A stretch of 41,553 bases of DNA, from assembly GCA_934636425.1 (NCBI GenBank), contig CAKUAV010000008.1, positions 1-41,553 on the forward strand. Direction: 5' to 3'. A program made the position numbers and the translations under genes. Below the pieces are notes generated by a model. The model was not told the DNA's origin. It ran no database searches and worked only from the letters and a program-made list of their open reading frames with translations. Each line of letters begins with the position of its first letter. Position 1 is the first letter of the stretch. Positions 15,890-23,792 of this stretch are shown piece after piece. The DNA comes from an uncultured Clostridia bacterium (GTDB lineage: Bacteria; Bacillota; Clostridia; Christensenellales; Aristaeellaceae).

Positions 15890-17364
15890 CACAGCAGTAT
15901 GCAGATCATGCCGCCGCTGCCCTCGTTGATGATCTTGGCCAGCGCCTCGCGCATTTTCGGCTGCGTCTCGGCGGGCATACCGGTGAGCTTGCCCTGCAGG
16001 CTCTCCTGCACCATATCGCCCAGCGACTTGCCGAACATATTGGTCGTCCACAGACTGTCCGGATGGGTCTCGATCTCGCTCTTGAGGTGCTCGGCCAGCT
16101 CCTCGGACTGCTTCTCCGCGCCCATGACAGGACTTAGCTCCGTCTGAATGTCCACGCGGATGATGTGCAGCGAGGGCGCGCTGGCCTTGAGCTTTACGCC
16201 GAAGCGATTGCCCTGCCGGACGATCTCCGGCTTATCCAGCGTCATTTCGCTCTCGACGGGCATGACCAGCCCGTAGCCGTCCTCCCGCGCCGATGTCAGC
16301 GCGCTCTGTACGCGGTCATAGGCCTTCTTCGCGCGCACCAGCCCCTGCATGAGCGACATGAGATGCGCTTCGCCCTCTATGGCCTCGCCGCACTGCTCGC
16401 TGAGTATTGTGTAGAACAGTCCGCTTTGGGGCGCCGCGCGCTCCTCGACCGCGCCCTCGTTCAGATGGACGGCGCGCACCTGCGGCGCTTCGAAATGCCC
16501 GCCGGCAAGCGCCTCCGCCACAGCGCCGTAATCGCGCACGCGATGGATTTTGCCCGCGGCCTCGCGCATTTTGCCGGTCAGCTCCTCGTTCAGCCAGTGC
16601 CCCTCGCCCAGCGCGTCCAGCCAGGCGGGCGTCTCCAGCCAGATTTCGCGCGCGGGGAATTCGAGCAGCGCGTCCTCGAGCAGACCCTGAATATCCCCGT
16701 CGGTCATCTCCTGAACGCTCAGGAGCCGCACCGGCACGTCGTACTTTTTCTGAAGCGTCTCCCGGAGCGCGCGGGCGGCGGCGTCCATGGGCGCTTTGCT
16801 GTTGAGCGCCATCACAAACGGCTTGCCCAGCGCCTTCAATTCCCGCACGACGCGCTCCTCGGCGGCCTCATAGGCCTGCCGGGGCAGATCGGTGATCGTG
16901 CCGTCGGTGGTCACCACCAGTCCGATCGTCGAATGATCGGCGATCACGCGGCGCGTGCCCAGCTCGGCGGCCTCTTCAAAGGGGATGTCGTGATCGAACC
17001 AGGGCGTGCGCACCATGCGCGCGCTTTCGTCCTCGCGGGTGCCCAGCACGCCGTCGATCATATAGCCCACGCAGTCGACCAGACGCACGCGCAGCTCGGC
17101 CTGATCGCGCAGCTGGATCACCGCCGGCTCGTCGGGCACGAACTTGGGCTGCGTGGTCATGATCGTGCGCCCCGCGCCGCTCACCGGCAGGCTGTCCGTC
17201 GCGCGCTCGCGGCGATTTTCATCTTTCATGCCCGGCAGCACGAGCCGCTCCATAAAGCGCTTGATAAAGGTGGACTTTCCGGTTCGCACCGGCCCCACCA
17301 CACCGATATAGATCGCGCCGCCGGTTCGCGTGGCGATATCGCGATAGATGCTGTTGTCCGTCAT
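15889..17364 (-). CDS. spoIVA: stage IV sporulation protein A
   Basis: A 491-residue ATPase that polymerises on the forespore surface as the base layer of the spore coat and is made in the mother cell. The P-loop GPVRTGKST is at residues 24-32. The Walker-B-like region VRLVDCVGYMIDGV and the NSKAP specificity motif follow, and the protein ends in the conserved GGMICILL. Length matches the 492-residue Bacillus protein. ATG 17364 follows GGGAGGG. Its presence shows that the organism belongs to an endospore-forming lineage. The upstream sequence carries a sigma-E-like promoter. Confidence 0.97.
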   Translation of the reverse strand: MTDNSIYRDIATRTGGAIYIGVVGPVRTGKSTFIKRFMERLVLPGMKDENRRERATDSLPVSGAGRTIMTTQPKFVPDEPAVIQLRDQAELRVRLVDCVGYMIDGVLGTREDESARMVRTPWFDHDIPFEEAAELGTRRVIADHSTIGLVVTTDGTITDLPRQAYEAAEERVVRELKALGKPFVMALNSKAPMDAAARALRETLQKKYDVPVRLLSVQEMTDGDIQGLLEDALLEFPAREIWLETPAWLDALGEGHWLNEELTGKMREAAGKIHRVRDYGAVAEALAGGHFEAPQVRAVHLNEGAVEERAAPQSGLFYTILSEQCGEAIEGEAHLMSLMQGLVRAKKAYDRVQSALTSAREDGYGLVMPVESEMTLDKPEIVRQGNRFGVKLKASAPSLHIIRVDIQTELSPVMGAEKQSEELAEHLKSEIETHPDSLWTTNMFGKSLGDMVQESLQGKLTGMPAETQPKMREALAKIINEGSGGMICILL

Positions 17365-17399
17365 CGATGCGTCCCTCCCACACTCGCTTGGTCTGTCAC

Positions 17400-17428
17400 A
17401 TGATATGGCGCGTCTCGGCGCGATATGC
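17400..17428 (-). promoter_or_regulatory. sigma-E-like promoter of spoIVA
   Basis: On the minus strand GCATATC, 14 bases, CATATCAT. This fits the mother-cell sigma-E pattern (about GHATATT, 13-15 bases, CATACANT), and spoIVA is a known sigma-E gene in Bacillus. The start would be near 17,392, about 28 bases before the ATG. Confidence 0.7.
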
Positions 17429-17466
17429 GGCGCAAAATATTATGCGCGTCAAAGCGCCGCCGCGTA

Positions 17467-17496
17467 TTGCCTGCCGGGCGCGCGTCATGCTATAAT
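17467..17496 (+). promoter_or_regulatory. sigma-A promoter of the GH2 gene
   Basis: TTGCCT, 18 bases, TATAAT (17,491-17,496), with an extended -10 TG one base upstream. The ATG of the glycosidase is 46 bases downstream. Confidence 0.75.
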
Positions 17497-17542
17497 GAAC
17501 GCAGCCCAACCGGCCATCAAAAGCGAATCGGAGGATATGCCC

Positions 17543-20299
17543 ATGAAATCCATCGCTCTGGATACCGCCTGGAAATTTTATCGCGAAACGGCCGAGGAAG
17601 CGCCGTTCGACATGACCTCCCGCAAAAATCAGGAATCCGGCGGCTATGCCGCGCGCTTTTTCAACGCCGCATACTGGCAGGACGTGACGCTGCCCCACGA
17701 CTGGGCGGCCGCGCTCCCCTATGACGAGGCCGCCAGCAACCGCCACGGCCACCGCGCCGTCACCGCGGTGGATATGGACGGCGAGGTTCCCGGACTGGCG
17801 CATTACCGCCGCGTGCCGTCGATCGCCTGGTATCGCCGCGCGTTCGACGTGCCCGCCGAGTGGCTCGGCCAGCGCGTCTATGTCGAGTTCGACGGCGTGT
17901 ACCGCGACAGCCGCGTCTACATAAACGGCCAGTATATCGACCGCCATTCGAGCGGCTATATCGGCTTTCGCTACGACCTGACCGACAACCTCTATTACGG
18001 CGAGAAGAACGTCATCGCCGTGGCCGCCGACGCGCGCGAAATCGAGGGCTGGTGGTATGAGGGCGCGGGCGTCTACCGCCATGCGCGGCTGCTGGTCTGC
18101 GATCAGCTCCATCTGGACAAAAGCGAAATCACCGTGCGCGCCGACATGGACGGCTCGTTCACATTCGGCGGCGCGGCGTTCAACGACGGCGACGCGCCCC
18201 GCAGCGCGCGCGCCATCTGCACGCTCACGGACGGCGAATGCACAGTCTATGCCGCTCAGACGCAGCTCAGCGCCGGCGCATGGGACAGCGCGTCATTTAC
18301 ATTCGACGGAAAGCTCGAAAATGTGAAGCGCTGGAGCCCGGACAAACCGAATCTCTACCGGCTGACGCTGCGCGTCGAGGACGAAACCGGCGCCTGCGAC
18401 GAGGAAAGCCTGAACGTCGGCTTCCGCACAATGCGCTTTGACGCGGACGAGGGGCTGTTCGTCAACGAGGAACCGCTGAAGATCCGCGGCGCGTGCATGC
18501 ATCAGGATTTCGCCGGCGTGGGCACGGCGCTGAGCGACGGGCTGCACGAATACAAGATCCGCCGCCTGAAGGATATGGGCGCGAACGCCTATCGCTCCGC
18601 GCACCACGCCCCCGCGCCTGAAATCGTGGACGCGTGCGACCGTCTGGGCATGCTGCTGATGGACGAAACGCGGATGTTCGGCAGCACGCCGGACGCGCTT
18701 CACGACCTCGAAGCGCTCATACGCCGCGACCGGACGCATCCCTGCGTGCTGATGTGGTCGATCGGCAATGAAGAGCACTCCGTGCAGAACACCGAGGTGG
18801 GCGCGCGGCTGGCCCGCACGATCAAACGCGCCGTCAGAAAGCTCGATCCCACGCGCCCGGTCACATACGGCGGCAACAACGGCGGCAATTACGAGGGCAT
18901 AAACGCCGAGATGGACGTGCGCGGCGTCAACTACGTCCACATCCGTCAACAGGATTTTGTGGACGCGTATCACGCCGATCATCCGCATCAGCCGATGTAC
19001 GGCTCGGAGGAAACCAGCATCGTCATGGCGCGCGGAGAATACCGCGACGGCCGCGAGCCCTATCCCACCGCCTACGGCGAGATCGCCATGCCCTGGGCCT
19101 CGACCGCCGAGGGCTGGTGGAAATACTACACCGAGCGCCCCTTTCTGGCGGGCGGCTTCATATGGACGGGCTTCGATTACGGCGGAGAGCCCTCGCCCTA
19201 TGCGCGCAATTCCTCCTCCAGCTTCGGCGTGATCGACATCTGCGGCTATGCCAAAGACCCCTACTATTACTATGAGTCATGGTGGACGAAGAAGGACGTG
19301 CTGCACCTGCTGCCCCACTGGAACTGGCGCGCGGGCGAGACGGTGCGCGTGATGGTGTTTTCCAATCTCGAGCGCGTGGAGCTGCTGCTCAACGGCCGCT
19401 CTCTGGGCGCGCAGGCCATGGAAAAATACGGCCATCTCGAGTGGAACGTCGCCTATGAGCCGGGCGTGCTCGAGGCCGTCGGCTATCGGGATGGGCACGA
19501 GGTCATGCGCGAGTGCCGCGTGACTGCCGGTGCAGCCGCAAAGATTCAGCTCTCCGCCGAGCAGAGCGCGCCGGGCAGCGATGTCTATCTCATCCACGCG
19601 CTGCTGACCGACGAGCGCGGCGCGCCCGCCCCCACGGCCTGCAATCAGCTGACATTCACGCCGAACGGCGGCTGCGCGCTGCTCGGCCTGGGCAACGGCG
19701 ACGCGGCCTCCAAAGAAAATCAGCAGTTTGCGCCCCAAACGATCCGGCAGGAGGTGCTGTCCTGGCGCAGGATAGAAAACGGCGTCGCCATACCGTGGAA
19801 CGCCTTCCAGATGCGCGGCGGCGAGCACTATTTCGACCGCACCGTCTCGCACGAAATGGTGCGCATGGACAATTACGAGCCGTTCCGCGATCCCTTCCGC
19901 GTCATCCCCACGCCGGTTAAGGATATGCGCGCGGCGCGCTTCGAGACGACGTTCTGCGCCGAGGACACGCGCTTTGATCAGCTCTATTTCGAGCGGCTCG
20001 AGGGCAGGCACACGGTGAAGCTCAACGGCGAGGTGATCGGCACGGGCGACGCGAAGGGCTATCCGTGCGCGTTCGACATTGTGCTCAGGCCGGGCGAAAA
20101 CCGCATTGAGGTCGAATGCAGCGACAATCTGGACGCGGGCGGAATCTATCGCGGCGTGTGGCTCACGCGCAAAACGGACGGCGTATGGACGCGCAGCGCC
20201 TACAACAGCCGCGCCATGGCCGTCGTGCAAAAGACGGGCGGCGCAGCGGCGATCACAGTCTCCGGAGACGGCCTCGAAACGGCCCGCATTGTATTCTAA
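17543..20299 (+). CDS. glycoside hydrolase family 2 (beta-galactosidase/glucuronidase type)
   Basis: A 918-residue cytoplasmic glycosidase (no signal peptide). Start ATG 17543 lies seven bases after GGAGGA; ATG 17537 is too close. Domain order: N-terminal jelly roll (TLPHDW, WYRRAFDVP, VYVEFDGVYRDSRVYING), immunoglobulin-like domain, TIM barrel (RGACMHQDFAGVG, NAYRSAHHAP), then beta domains including a DUF4982-like part and an extra C-terminal beta domain. The acid/base is Glu410 in SIGNEE; the nucleophile is Glu489 or Glu490 in YGSEETS. Members cleave beta-galactosides, beta-glucuronides or related sugars; the specificity cannot be fixed here. It appears to be transcribed alone, with spoIVA divergent. 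Confidence 0.9.
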   Translation: MKSIALDTAWKFYRETAEEAPFDMTSRKNQESGGYAARFFNAAYWQDVTLPHDWAAALPYDEAASNRHGHRAVTAVDMDGEVPGLAHYRRVPSIAWYRRAFDVPAEWLGQRVYVEFDGVYRDSRVYINGQYIDRHSSGYIGFRYDLTDNLYYGEKNVIAVAADAREIEGWWYEGAGVYRHARLLVCDQLHLDKSEITVRADMDGSFTFGGAAFNDGDAPRSARAICTLTDGECTVYAAQTQLSAGAWDSASFTFDGKLENVKRWSPDKPNLYRLTLRVEDETGACDEESLNVGFRTMRFDADEGLFVNEEPLKIRGACMHQDFAGVGTALSDGLHEYKIRRLKDMGANAYRSAHHAPAPEIVDACDRLGMLLMDETRMFGSTPDALHDLEALIRRDRTHPCVLMWSIGNEEHSVQNTEVGARLARTIKRAVRKLDPTRPVTYGGNNGGNYEGINAEMDVRGVNYVHIRQQDFVDAYHADHPHQPMYGSEETSIVMARGEYRDGREPYPTAYGEIAMPWASTAEGWWKYYTERPFLAGGFIWTGFDYGGEPSPYARNSSSSFGVIDICGYAKDPYYYYESWWTKKDVLHLLPHWNWRAGETVRVMVFSNLERVELLLNGRSLGAQAMEKYGHLEWNVAYEPGVLEAVGYRDGHEVMRECRVTAGAAAKIQLSAEQSAPGSDVYLIHALLTDERGAPAPTACNQLTFTPNGGCALLGLGNGDAASKENQQFAPQTIRQEVLSWRRIENGVAIPWNAFQMRGGEHYFDRTVSHEMVRMDNYEPFRDPFRVIPTPVKDMRAARFETTFCAEDTRFDQLYFERLEGRHTVKLNGEVIGTGDAKGYPCAFDIVLRPGENRIEVECSDNLDAGGIYRGVWLTRKTDGVWTRSAYNSRAMAVVQKTGGAAAITVSGDGLETARIVF

Positions 20300-20361
20300 G
20301 ATTTCGGATCGAGAGGCGGCGCGACAAAAAATCCGCCGCCCCGGTTCGGTGTAAATCCACT

Positions 20362-20442
20362 CAAGCTTCCCATCATATCCGGCGGCGCGCACGGTGGATG
20401 CGGGACAATTTTTGCAGCGGCGGAGAGAGTGAGCTTGCAGCA
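20362..20442 (+). repeat. MITE-like element copy D (fragment)
   Basis: The stretch from CATATCCGGCGGCGCGCACG through GGGACAATTTTTGCAGCGG to GTGAGCTTGCAG aligns with copies A and G, but the central hairpin arm and both ends are missing. It lies just after the GH2 gene. Confidence 0.6.
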
Positions 20443-20553
20443 CGTCGCTGAATCGATGCTTTCAGACCCGAAAGGCACTCTCAATCCCGACGCATTTCAT
20501 TCCCTGAGCGTTTTCAGAGGCGCTCGGCGCACAGTGTAAAGGAGGAACCAACA

Positions 20554-21366
20554 ATGGCAGATCAGCTGAATTCCCTGTCCATGGCGGGCGTGGCGGCCTC
20601 GCTGGCCGCGGCGATGGGCATAGAAGCGCCCGCTCAGGCCCAGCCGGCGATCGATCAGATCGTCAACATGGTAAAGCGCGGCACAGACGGCGGACACGTG
20701 GATCGCGTGTTCATGTACAATCCCGACGCGGTCGCGATGTGGCTGTACCAGAAGTACACAACGCTCTTTGACGACGTTGTGAAGCACACATCGCTCGCCG
20801 TGCCGCTTCAGACGGTCATGCCGTCGGTCACGCCGGTCTGCTTCGGCACGATGTACACCGGCGCATATCCCGCCGTTCACGGCATACAGAAGTATGAAAA
20901 GCCGGTCATTCGCATCGACACGCTGTTCGACGCGCTCATACGCGCGGGCAAAAAGCCGGTCATCATCGGCGACCCGCATTGCAGCCTGAGCCACATTTTC
21001 CTTGAGCGCGACATGGACTATTTCACCGCCGACTCCATCGAGGCCATCAATGATAAGGCCATGGCGCTGATCGAGGAGGACAAATACGACTTCTATGTCG
21101 TCTACAACGGCAATTACGACTCGCTCATGCACAAATTCGGCCCAGAAAGCGACGAGGCCATGGCGCAGCTGCGCGACAACGTCGCCTCGTTCGATCGCCT
21201 GATCACCGCGCTCAGGCAGAAGTGGACGCGCCATGACACGCTCTTCGCCTTCGCGATGGATCACGGCTGTCACGAAATCGACGGCAACTGCGGCTCTCAC
21301 GGCCTGGATATGCCCGAGGATCTCAACATACTGCACCATTACGGCCTGATTCCCCGCAGCCGCTGA
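20554..21366 (+). CDS. alkaline-phosphatase-fold protein (nucleotide pyrophosphatase/phosphodiesterase-like)
   Basis: A 270-residue protein with the core of the alkaline phosphatase superfamily. The likely nucleophile threonine is in MPSVTPVCFGTMYTG followed by AYPAVHGI, the pattern of type I phosphodiesterases and related phosphatases. Metal-ligand candidates are Asp and His in NYDSLMHKFGPES, Asp-His in FAMDHGCHEID, and His in GSHGLDMPED; the first Asp is probably in MYNPDAV. There is no signal peptide, and the length is short, with no large insertions. AAAGGAGG precedes the ATG. The substrate is unknown; small cytoplasmic members act on phosphoester metabolites. Confidence 0.75.
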   Translation: MADQLNSLSMAGVAASLAAAMGIEAPAQAQPAIDQIVNMVKRGTDGGHVDRVFMYNPDAVAMWLYQKYTTLFDDVVKHTSLAVPLQTVMPSVTPVCFGTMYTGAYPAVHGIQKYEKPVIRIDTLFDALIRAGKKPVIIGDPHCSLSHIFLERDMDYFTADSIEAINDKAMALIEEDKYDFYVVYNGNYDSLMHKFGPESDEAMAQLRDNVASFDRLITALRQKWTRHDTLFAFAMDHGCHEIDGNCGSHGLDMPEDLNILHHYGLIPRSR

Positions 21367-21407
21367 ACGATTTACACAAGTATAACACATTAAATTCGCC
21401 CGAGCTA

Positions 21408-21436
21408 TTGACAGACGCATATGAACGCGGTAAAAT
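21408..21436 (+). promoter_or_regulatory. promoter of tRNA-Lys
   Basis: A perfect TTGACA, 17 bases, TAAAAT. The start would be near 21,443, about 20 bases before the mature tRNA. Confidence 0.88.
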
Positions 21437-21464
21437 ATATTTCGTTCGTTGCCAAAGTTCATAT

Positions 21465-21537
21465 GCGCCTTTAGCTCAGCTGGTAGAGCACCTGACTCTT
21501 AATCAGGGTGTCCAGGGTTCGAGTCCCTGAAGGCGCA
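21465..21537 (+). tRNA. tRNA-Lys (anticodon CUU)
   Basis: A 73-base cloverleaf with acceptor GCGCCTT/AAGGCGC, D-loop AGCTCAGCTGGTAGA, anticodon stem CCTGA/TCAGG around the loop CTCTTAA (anticodon CTT), and T-loop GGTTCGAGTCC. CCA is not encoded. Its 3' half (from 21,489) is duplicated at 24,736-24,787, showing that it is the integration site of the element that follows; the left copy remains a complete tRNA. Confidence 0.97.
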
Positions 21538-21540
21538 CTT
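21489..21540 (+). other. attL: attachment site attL (52-bp direct repeat)
   Basis: The sequence from CACCTGACTCTTAATC to AAGGCGCACTT is identical over 52 bases to 24,736-24,787. It covers the anticodon arm, T arm, acceptor end and three bases beyond the tRNA. Tyrosine integrases commonly use this tRNA part. Confidence 0.93.
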
Positions 21541-21584
21541 TCCCATCGAGATGGGGGTCTCGTGGGGAACCTGTGATTAACTGG

Positions 21585-21620
21585 CAAAACAGACTCAGCG
21601 GCCGCTGGGTCTGTTTTGTT
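21585..21620. terminator. bidirectional terminator at the left end of the element
   Basis: CAAAACAGAC plus CAGCGGC pairs with GCCGCTG plus GTCTGTTTTG (two mismatches), followed by TTTT on the plus strand and A-rich on the other side. It can end the tRNA-Lys transcript and, on the minus strand, the small ribbon-helix-helix gene whose stop codon lies inside the stem. Confidence 0.85.
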
Positions 21621-21741
21621 TTAGAAATTCGTCTATGGCCAACTTTATCACCTCCGACAGAGACATATTTCTTTCCTTTGCGATCTCTTCGAGCTGTGCT
21701 CGTTTCTCTGATGCCAGTCTGAAACCAACAAATGGAGTCAT
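21595..21741 (-). CDS. 48-residue ribbon-helix-helix DNA-binding protein
   Basis: A short gene starting at ATG 21741 behind GAGGTGAT with seven bases spacing. The protein begins MTPFVGFRLASEKRAQLEEI and continues with KERNMSLSEVIKLAIDEFLK: a beta strand and two helices, the CopG/Arc-type fold, with the conserved SLSEVIKLAI second helix. It has its own near-consensus promoter with a palindrome in the spacer, so it probably represses itself. In an integrative element it may control excision or replication; this is inference. It ends inside the terminator stem next to attL. Confidence 0.85.
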   Translation of the reverse strand: MTPFVGFRLASEKRAQLEEIAKERNMSLSEVIKLAIDEFLKQNRPSGR

Positions 21742-21759
21742 GTTTATCACCTCGCCGAC

Positions 21760-21788
21760 ATGATAACACCTGTTAAACAGCTTGTCAA
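21760..21788 (-). promoter_or_regulatory. near-consensus promoter with palindrome in the spacer
   Basis: Minus strand TTGACA, 17 bases, TATCAT. The spacer holds the 11-base palindrome CTGTTAAACAG (21,770-21,780), a good place for a repressor to block RNA polymerase. It drives the 48-residue ribbon-helix-helix gene. Confidence 0.85.
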
Positions 21789-22663
21789 GATGCGATTCTG
21801 CAAACTTCCCCGCTCAAGCCGTATCTGGCCCGCCCTGCTCGAGCGTATAAGCGCCCGCGCGGGGAACGGAATCCGCCCACCGATAGGGCGGATTCTTTTT
21901 GAGTCCTCGTCCGCTTCGCTCCCTGCGGGGTTTCAACCGGTAACCGCCCCCTCGGGGGCGGGGCCGGCTCCGCCCTCCCCAGCCGCACGGCTAACCCCTG
22001 GGGGGCTTGGGCTATATTCGGATGCGGGGGCTGCGGCCCCCGCTTTATTGTCGTGCTCATTGGGGCGGGCTCACGCCGGCGAGGAAGCGCCCCAATCGGA
22101 ACCGGCGCCTCTGGGCGCCGGGGCGCAATAAAGCCGCTTCGCGGCGCTGCGGCGGGTTTTTTTTGAGTCCTCGTCGCTGCGCTCCTGCGGGGTTACCGCG
22201 CGGGCTTGCCATCGCAGTAATTGCCCGCCCGCCGGCCTCCGTCCCCGCTCAAACGAGTACGGGGTTGCGCGCTGCGGCGCGCTGAGTTTGTCGACCAGGA
22301 ACGCGCCCCCGCTCCTGCCTTGGTGCGTCCCGCCCGCGAAGCCCTGGCAGTGGGCACCGGCTCCGGCTTGTCGGTCGGTCTGCGGCCTTGTCCGTGTGTC
22401 GCGGCGCCCGCACGGCGGACCGTGACACGCCGGCGGGCAGCCCCGCCCCGCGTCCGGCGGTCCTCGCCCTCCGCTCCGGCGCCTGCGCCTGCGTTGCTGC
22501 CTCCCCGCCCGCATGCCGCCTGCCCCGCCCGGGGCACGACGGAGACGGCAAACAAGGGTCTGTGACCACATGTGGCCACAGACCCCTGTAACAGTATCGC
22601 TTCGCGGCATAGACACCGCGCGTCAAGGCTGCCCGCTGCGCGGCGCTTCGCGGCCTTGACCCG
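21789..22663. other. GC-rich, hairpin-dense region of the element without a recognised gene
   Basis: The open frames here are low-complexity Arg/Pro/Ala/Gly shadows. Structures visible: a perfect terminator GAATCCGCCC/GGGCGGATTC with T-run (21,869-21,900), GCGGGGGCTGCGGCCCCCGC (22,023-22,042), CCGCCCCCTCGGGGGCGG near 21,944, GGCGCCTCTGGGCGCC near 22,105, and the 30-base palindrome at 22,556-22,585. A motif TTTTTTGAGTCCTCGTC followed by CGCTCC and TGCGGGGTT occurs twice (about 21,895 and 22,156). It may be a replication origin, a structured RNA, or the scar of a lost gene. Confidence 0.55.
22556..22585. repeat. 30-base palindrome, candidate origin or protein-binding site
   Basis: GGGTCTGTG (22,556-22,564) and CACAGACCC (22,577-22,585) surround the perfect inner palindrome CCACATGTGG (22,566-22,575); only one base pair fails to match. 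It lies in the non-coding part of the element, about 80 bases downstream of the second ribbon-helix-helix gene. Confidence 0.8.
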
Positions 22664-22939
22664 CTACCGTCTCCGCCTGTTGCGGCGCACCAGCTCGGCG
22701 CGATGTCTGGCAAATATGCTCTCTGGCTGCGCTGCCGGCGCTGCCGGACGCGCGCAGCACTTGCCGACTATGTACGCCGTTATCGTCTGGCCGGACGCGT
22801 CAGCCAGCGTTCGTATCGTCGCCTCCTCCGCCTGCGTCAGACGGATTTTCACTGTGCGGCCGCGCTTCGCGCCGCCGCGGCGGAGGATCCACTGGCCGGT
22901 CGCCGCGTCCCGCGGCTGACTCTCCCAGCCTACAGACAC
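22664..22939 (-). CDS. ribbon-helix-helix protein, mobilisation/antitoxin-like
   Basis: A 91-residue basic protein. The central part KIRLTQAEEATIRTLADASG followed by QTITAYIVGKC is a ribbon-helix-helix like those of plasmid mobilisation accessory proteins and some antitoxins. Both tails are rich in Arg and Gly. The start is GTG 22939, with GAGGGA just upstream, and overlaps the end of the preceding gene by ten bases, so translation is probably coupled. No relaxase or toxin gene is next to it. It may bind the nearby 30-base palindrome; this is inference. Confidence 0.65.
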   Translation of the reverse strand: MSVGWESQPRDAATGQWILRRGGAKRGRTVKIRLTQAEEATIRTLADASGQTITAYIVGKCCARPAAPAAQPESIFARHRAELVRRNRRRR

Positions 22940-23196
22940 ATTCCCTCGAGGCGACGAATATCCTGCACGATCACCGGATCGTTCTGGATCTTCGCGATCG
23001 TGTCCTGCTGGCTGTCGTTCAGCATCGCATAATACAGCGTCGCGATGATGTTGATCGCGCTCGCAAGCGCGCTCTCCATGCGCCCGCGCTGGCGCATCTG
23101 GCGCTCAAGCACCCAAAGCTCGCTCCAGCTCCGCATCGTCGGCTTCTCCGCCGCCTTCACCGTGTCCCCACATCGGCACTTTTCGCTCCCGTCCAT
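22930..23196 (-). CDS. unknown 88-residue protein of the integrative element
   Basis: The start is well supported: ATG 23196 with AAGGAGG eight bases upstream. The N-terminus has a CRCG motif, followed by a mostly helical segment (SWSELWVLERQMRQRGRMES) and a hydrophobic helix ASAINIIATLYYAML. I do not recognise the family. It lies between the DnaD-like gene and the second ribbon-helix-helix gene on the same strand, with a ten-base overlap with the latter. A replication or regulatory accessory role is possible but unproven. Confidence 0.6.
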   Translation of the reverse strand: MDGSEKCRCGDTVKAAEKPTMRSWSELWVLERQMRQRGRMESALASAINIIATLYYAMLNDSQQDTIAKIQNDPVIVQDIRRLEGMCL

Positions 23197-23282
23197 CTTT
23201 TCACCTCCTTTTGTCCTATTTTAGCAAACATTCGTTCTTTTCGCAATGGCCTTTTTGCGCGCTTTTTTGTCGCTTTTTGCGC

Positions 23283-23753
23283 TCAAATGTCGTCCATGAA
23301 CCTCGTTAGCGCCTCTAATTCCTCGTCGGTGTAGCTGCGCTGCGGATAATTCAGCGCGCTTGCGCCCTGCCGGGCGCTGTGCCGCGCGCTGCGCTCTTCG
23401 AACTCCTCCGGCGTCAATGCGCCTTCGGCGATGCACCGCCGCATGACGGCGGCGGCATATGCCCATGTCGGCCTCTCGGCCTCCTGCGCCGCGTCGATGC
23501 ACAGCATGATTGTCCGCGCGTACATTCCGGCCTTCATGGCCTCATAGAGCGCGCGCTGTATGCTCGGCGGGCAGCTTCGCCGCCCGAACGCCTCGCAATA
23601 ATACTGCTGTAGCCGCCCGAACGCCTCGCGTGCGCGCGCGCCCGCGCAGGCGCACGGAGTAGTAGCAGCAGTAGTACTACTAGGCTTCTTCTCCTGCTCG
23701 CTCTCCTGCTTGGGGGTGAAGGGGGCGATTTTGCTTGCTATATTCGTCTGCAT
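23283..23753 (-). CDS. DnaD-domain-like replication protein
   Basis: A 156-residue protein. The N-terminal 40 residues are Ser/Thr/Ala-rich and probably unstructured. Residues about 43-121 look like the DnaD/DnaB_2 domain: an all-helical stretch with SCPPSIQRALYEAMKAGMYA, then the characteristic AERPTWAYAAAVMRRCIAEG and TPEEFEER. Such domains occur in phage and plasmid replisome organisers that recruit the host helicase loader. ATG 23753 follows AGGAGG. It is divergent from the integrase, with only 39 bases between the start codons. It suggests that the element can replicate or once did. Confidence 0.65.
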   Translation of the reverse strand: MQTNIASKIAPFTPKQESEQEKKPSSTTAATTPCACAGARAREAFGRLQQYYCEAFGRRSCPPSIQRALYEAMKAGMYARTIMLCIDAAQEAERPTWAYAAAVMRRCIAEGALTPEEFEERSARHSARQGASALNYPQRSYTDEELEALTRFMDDI

Positions 23754-23792
23754 GACATATGATCCTCCTGTGAAAAAACTGGAGGTGATCGC

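Noticed and set aside
22071..22713. Long Arg/Gly/Ala-rich frames that might be a relaxase or other mobilisation protein
   Set aside because: No relaxase motif (three-histidine metal site, active Tyr), no good ribosome binding site, low complexity and dense hairpins.
22664..23196. Toxin-antitoxin pair formed by the ribbon-helix-helix protein and the 88-residue protein
   Set aside because: The 88-residue protein shows no toxin family motif; the overlap alone is not enough evidence.
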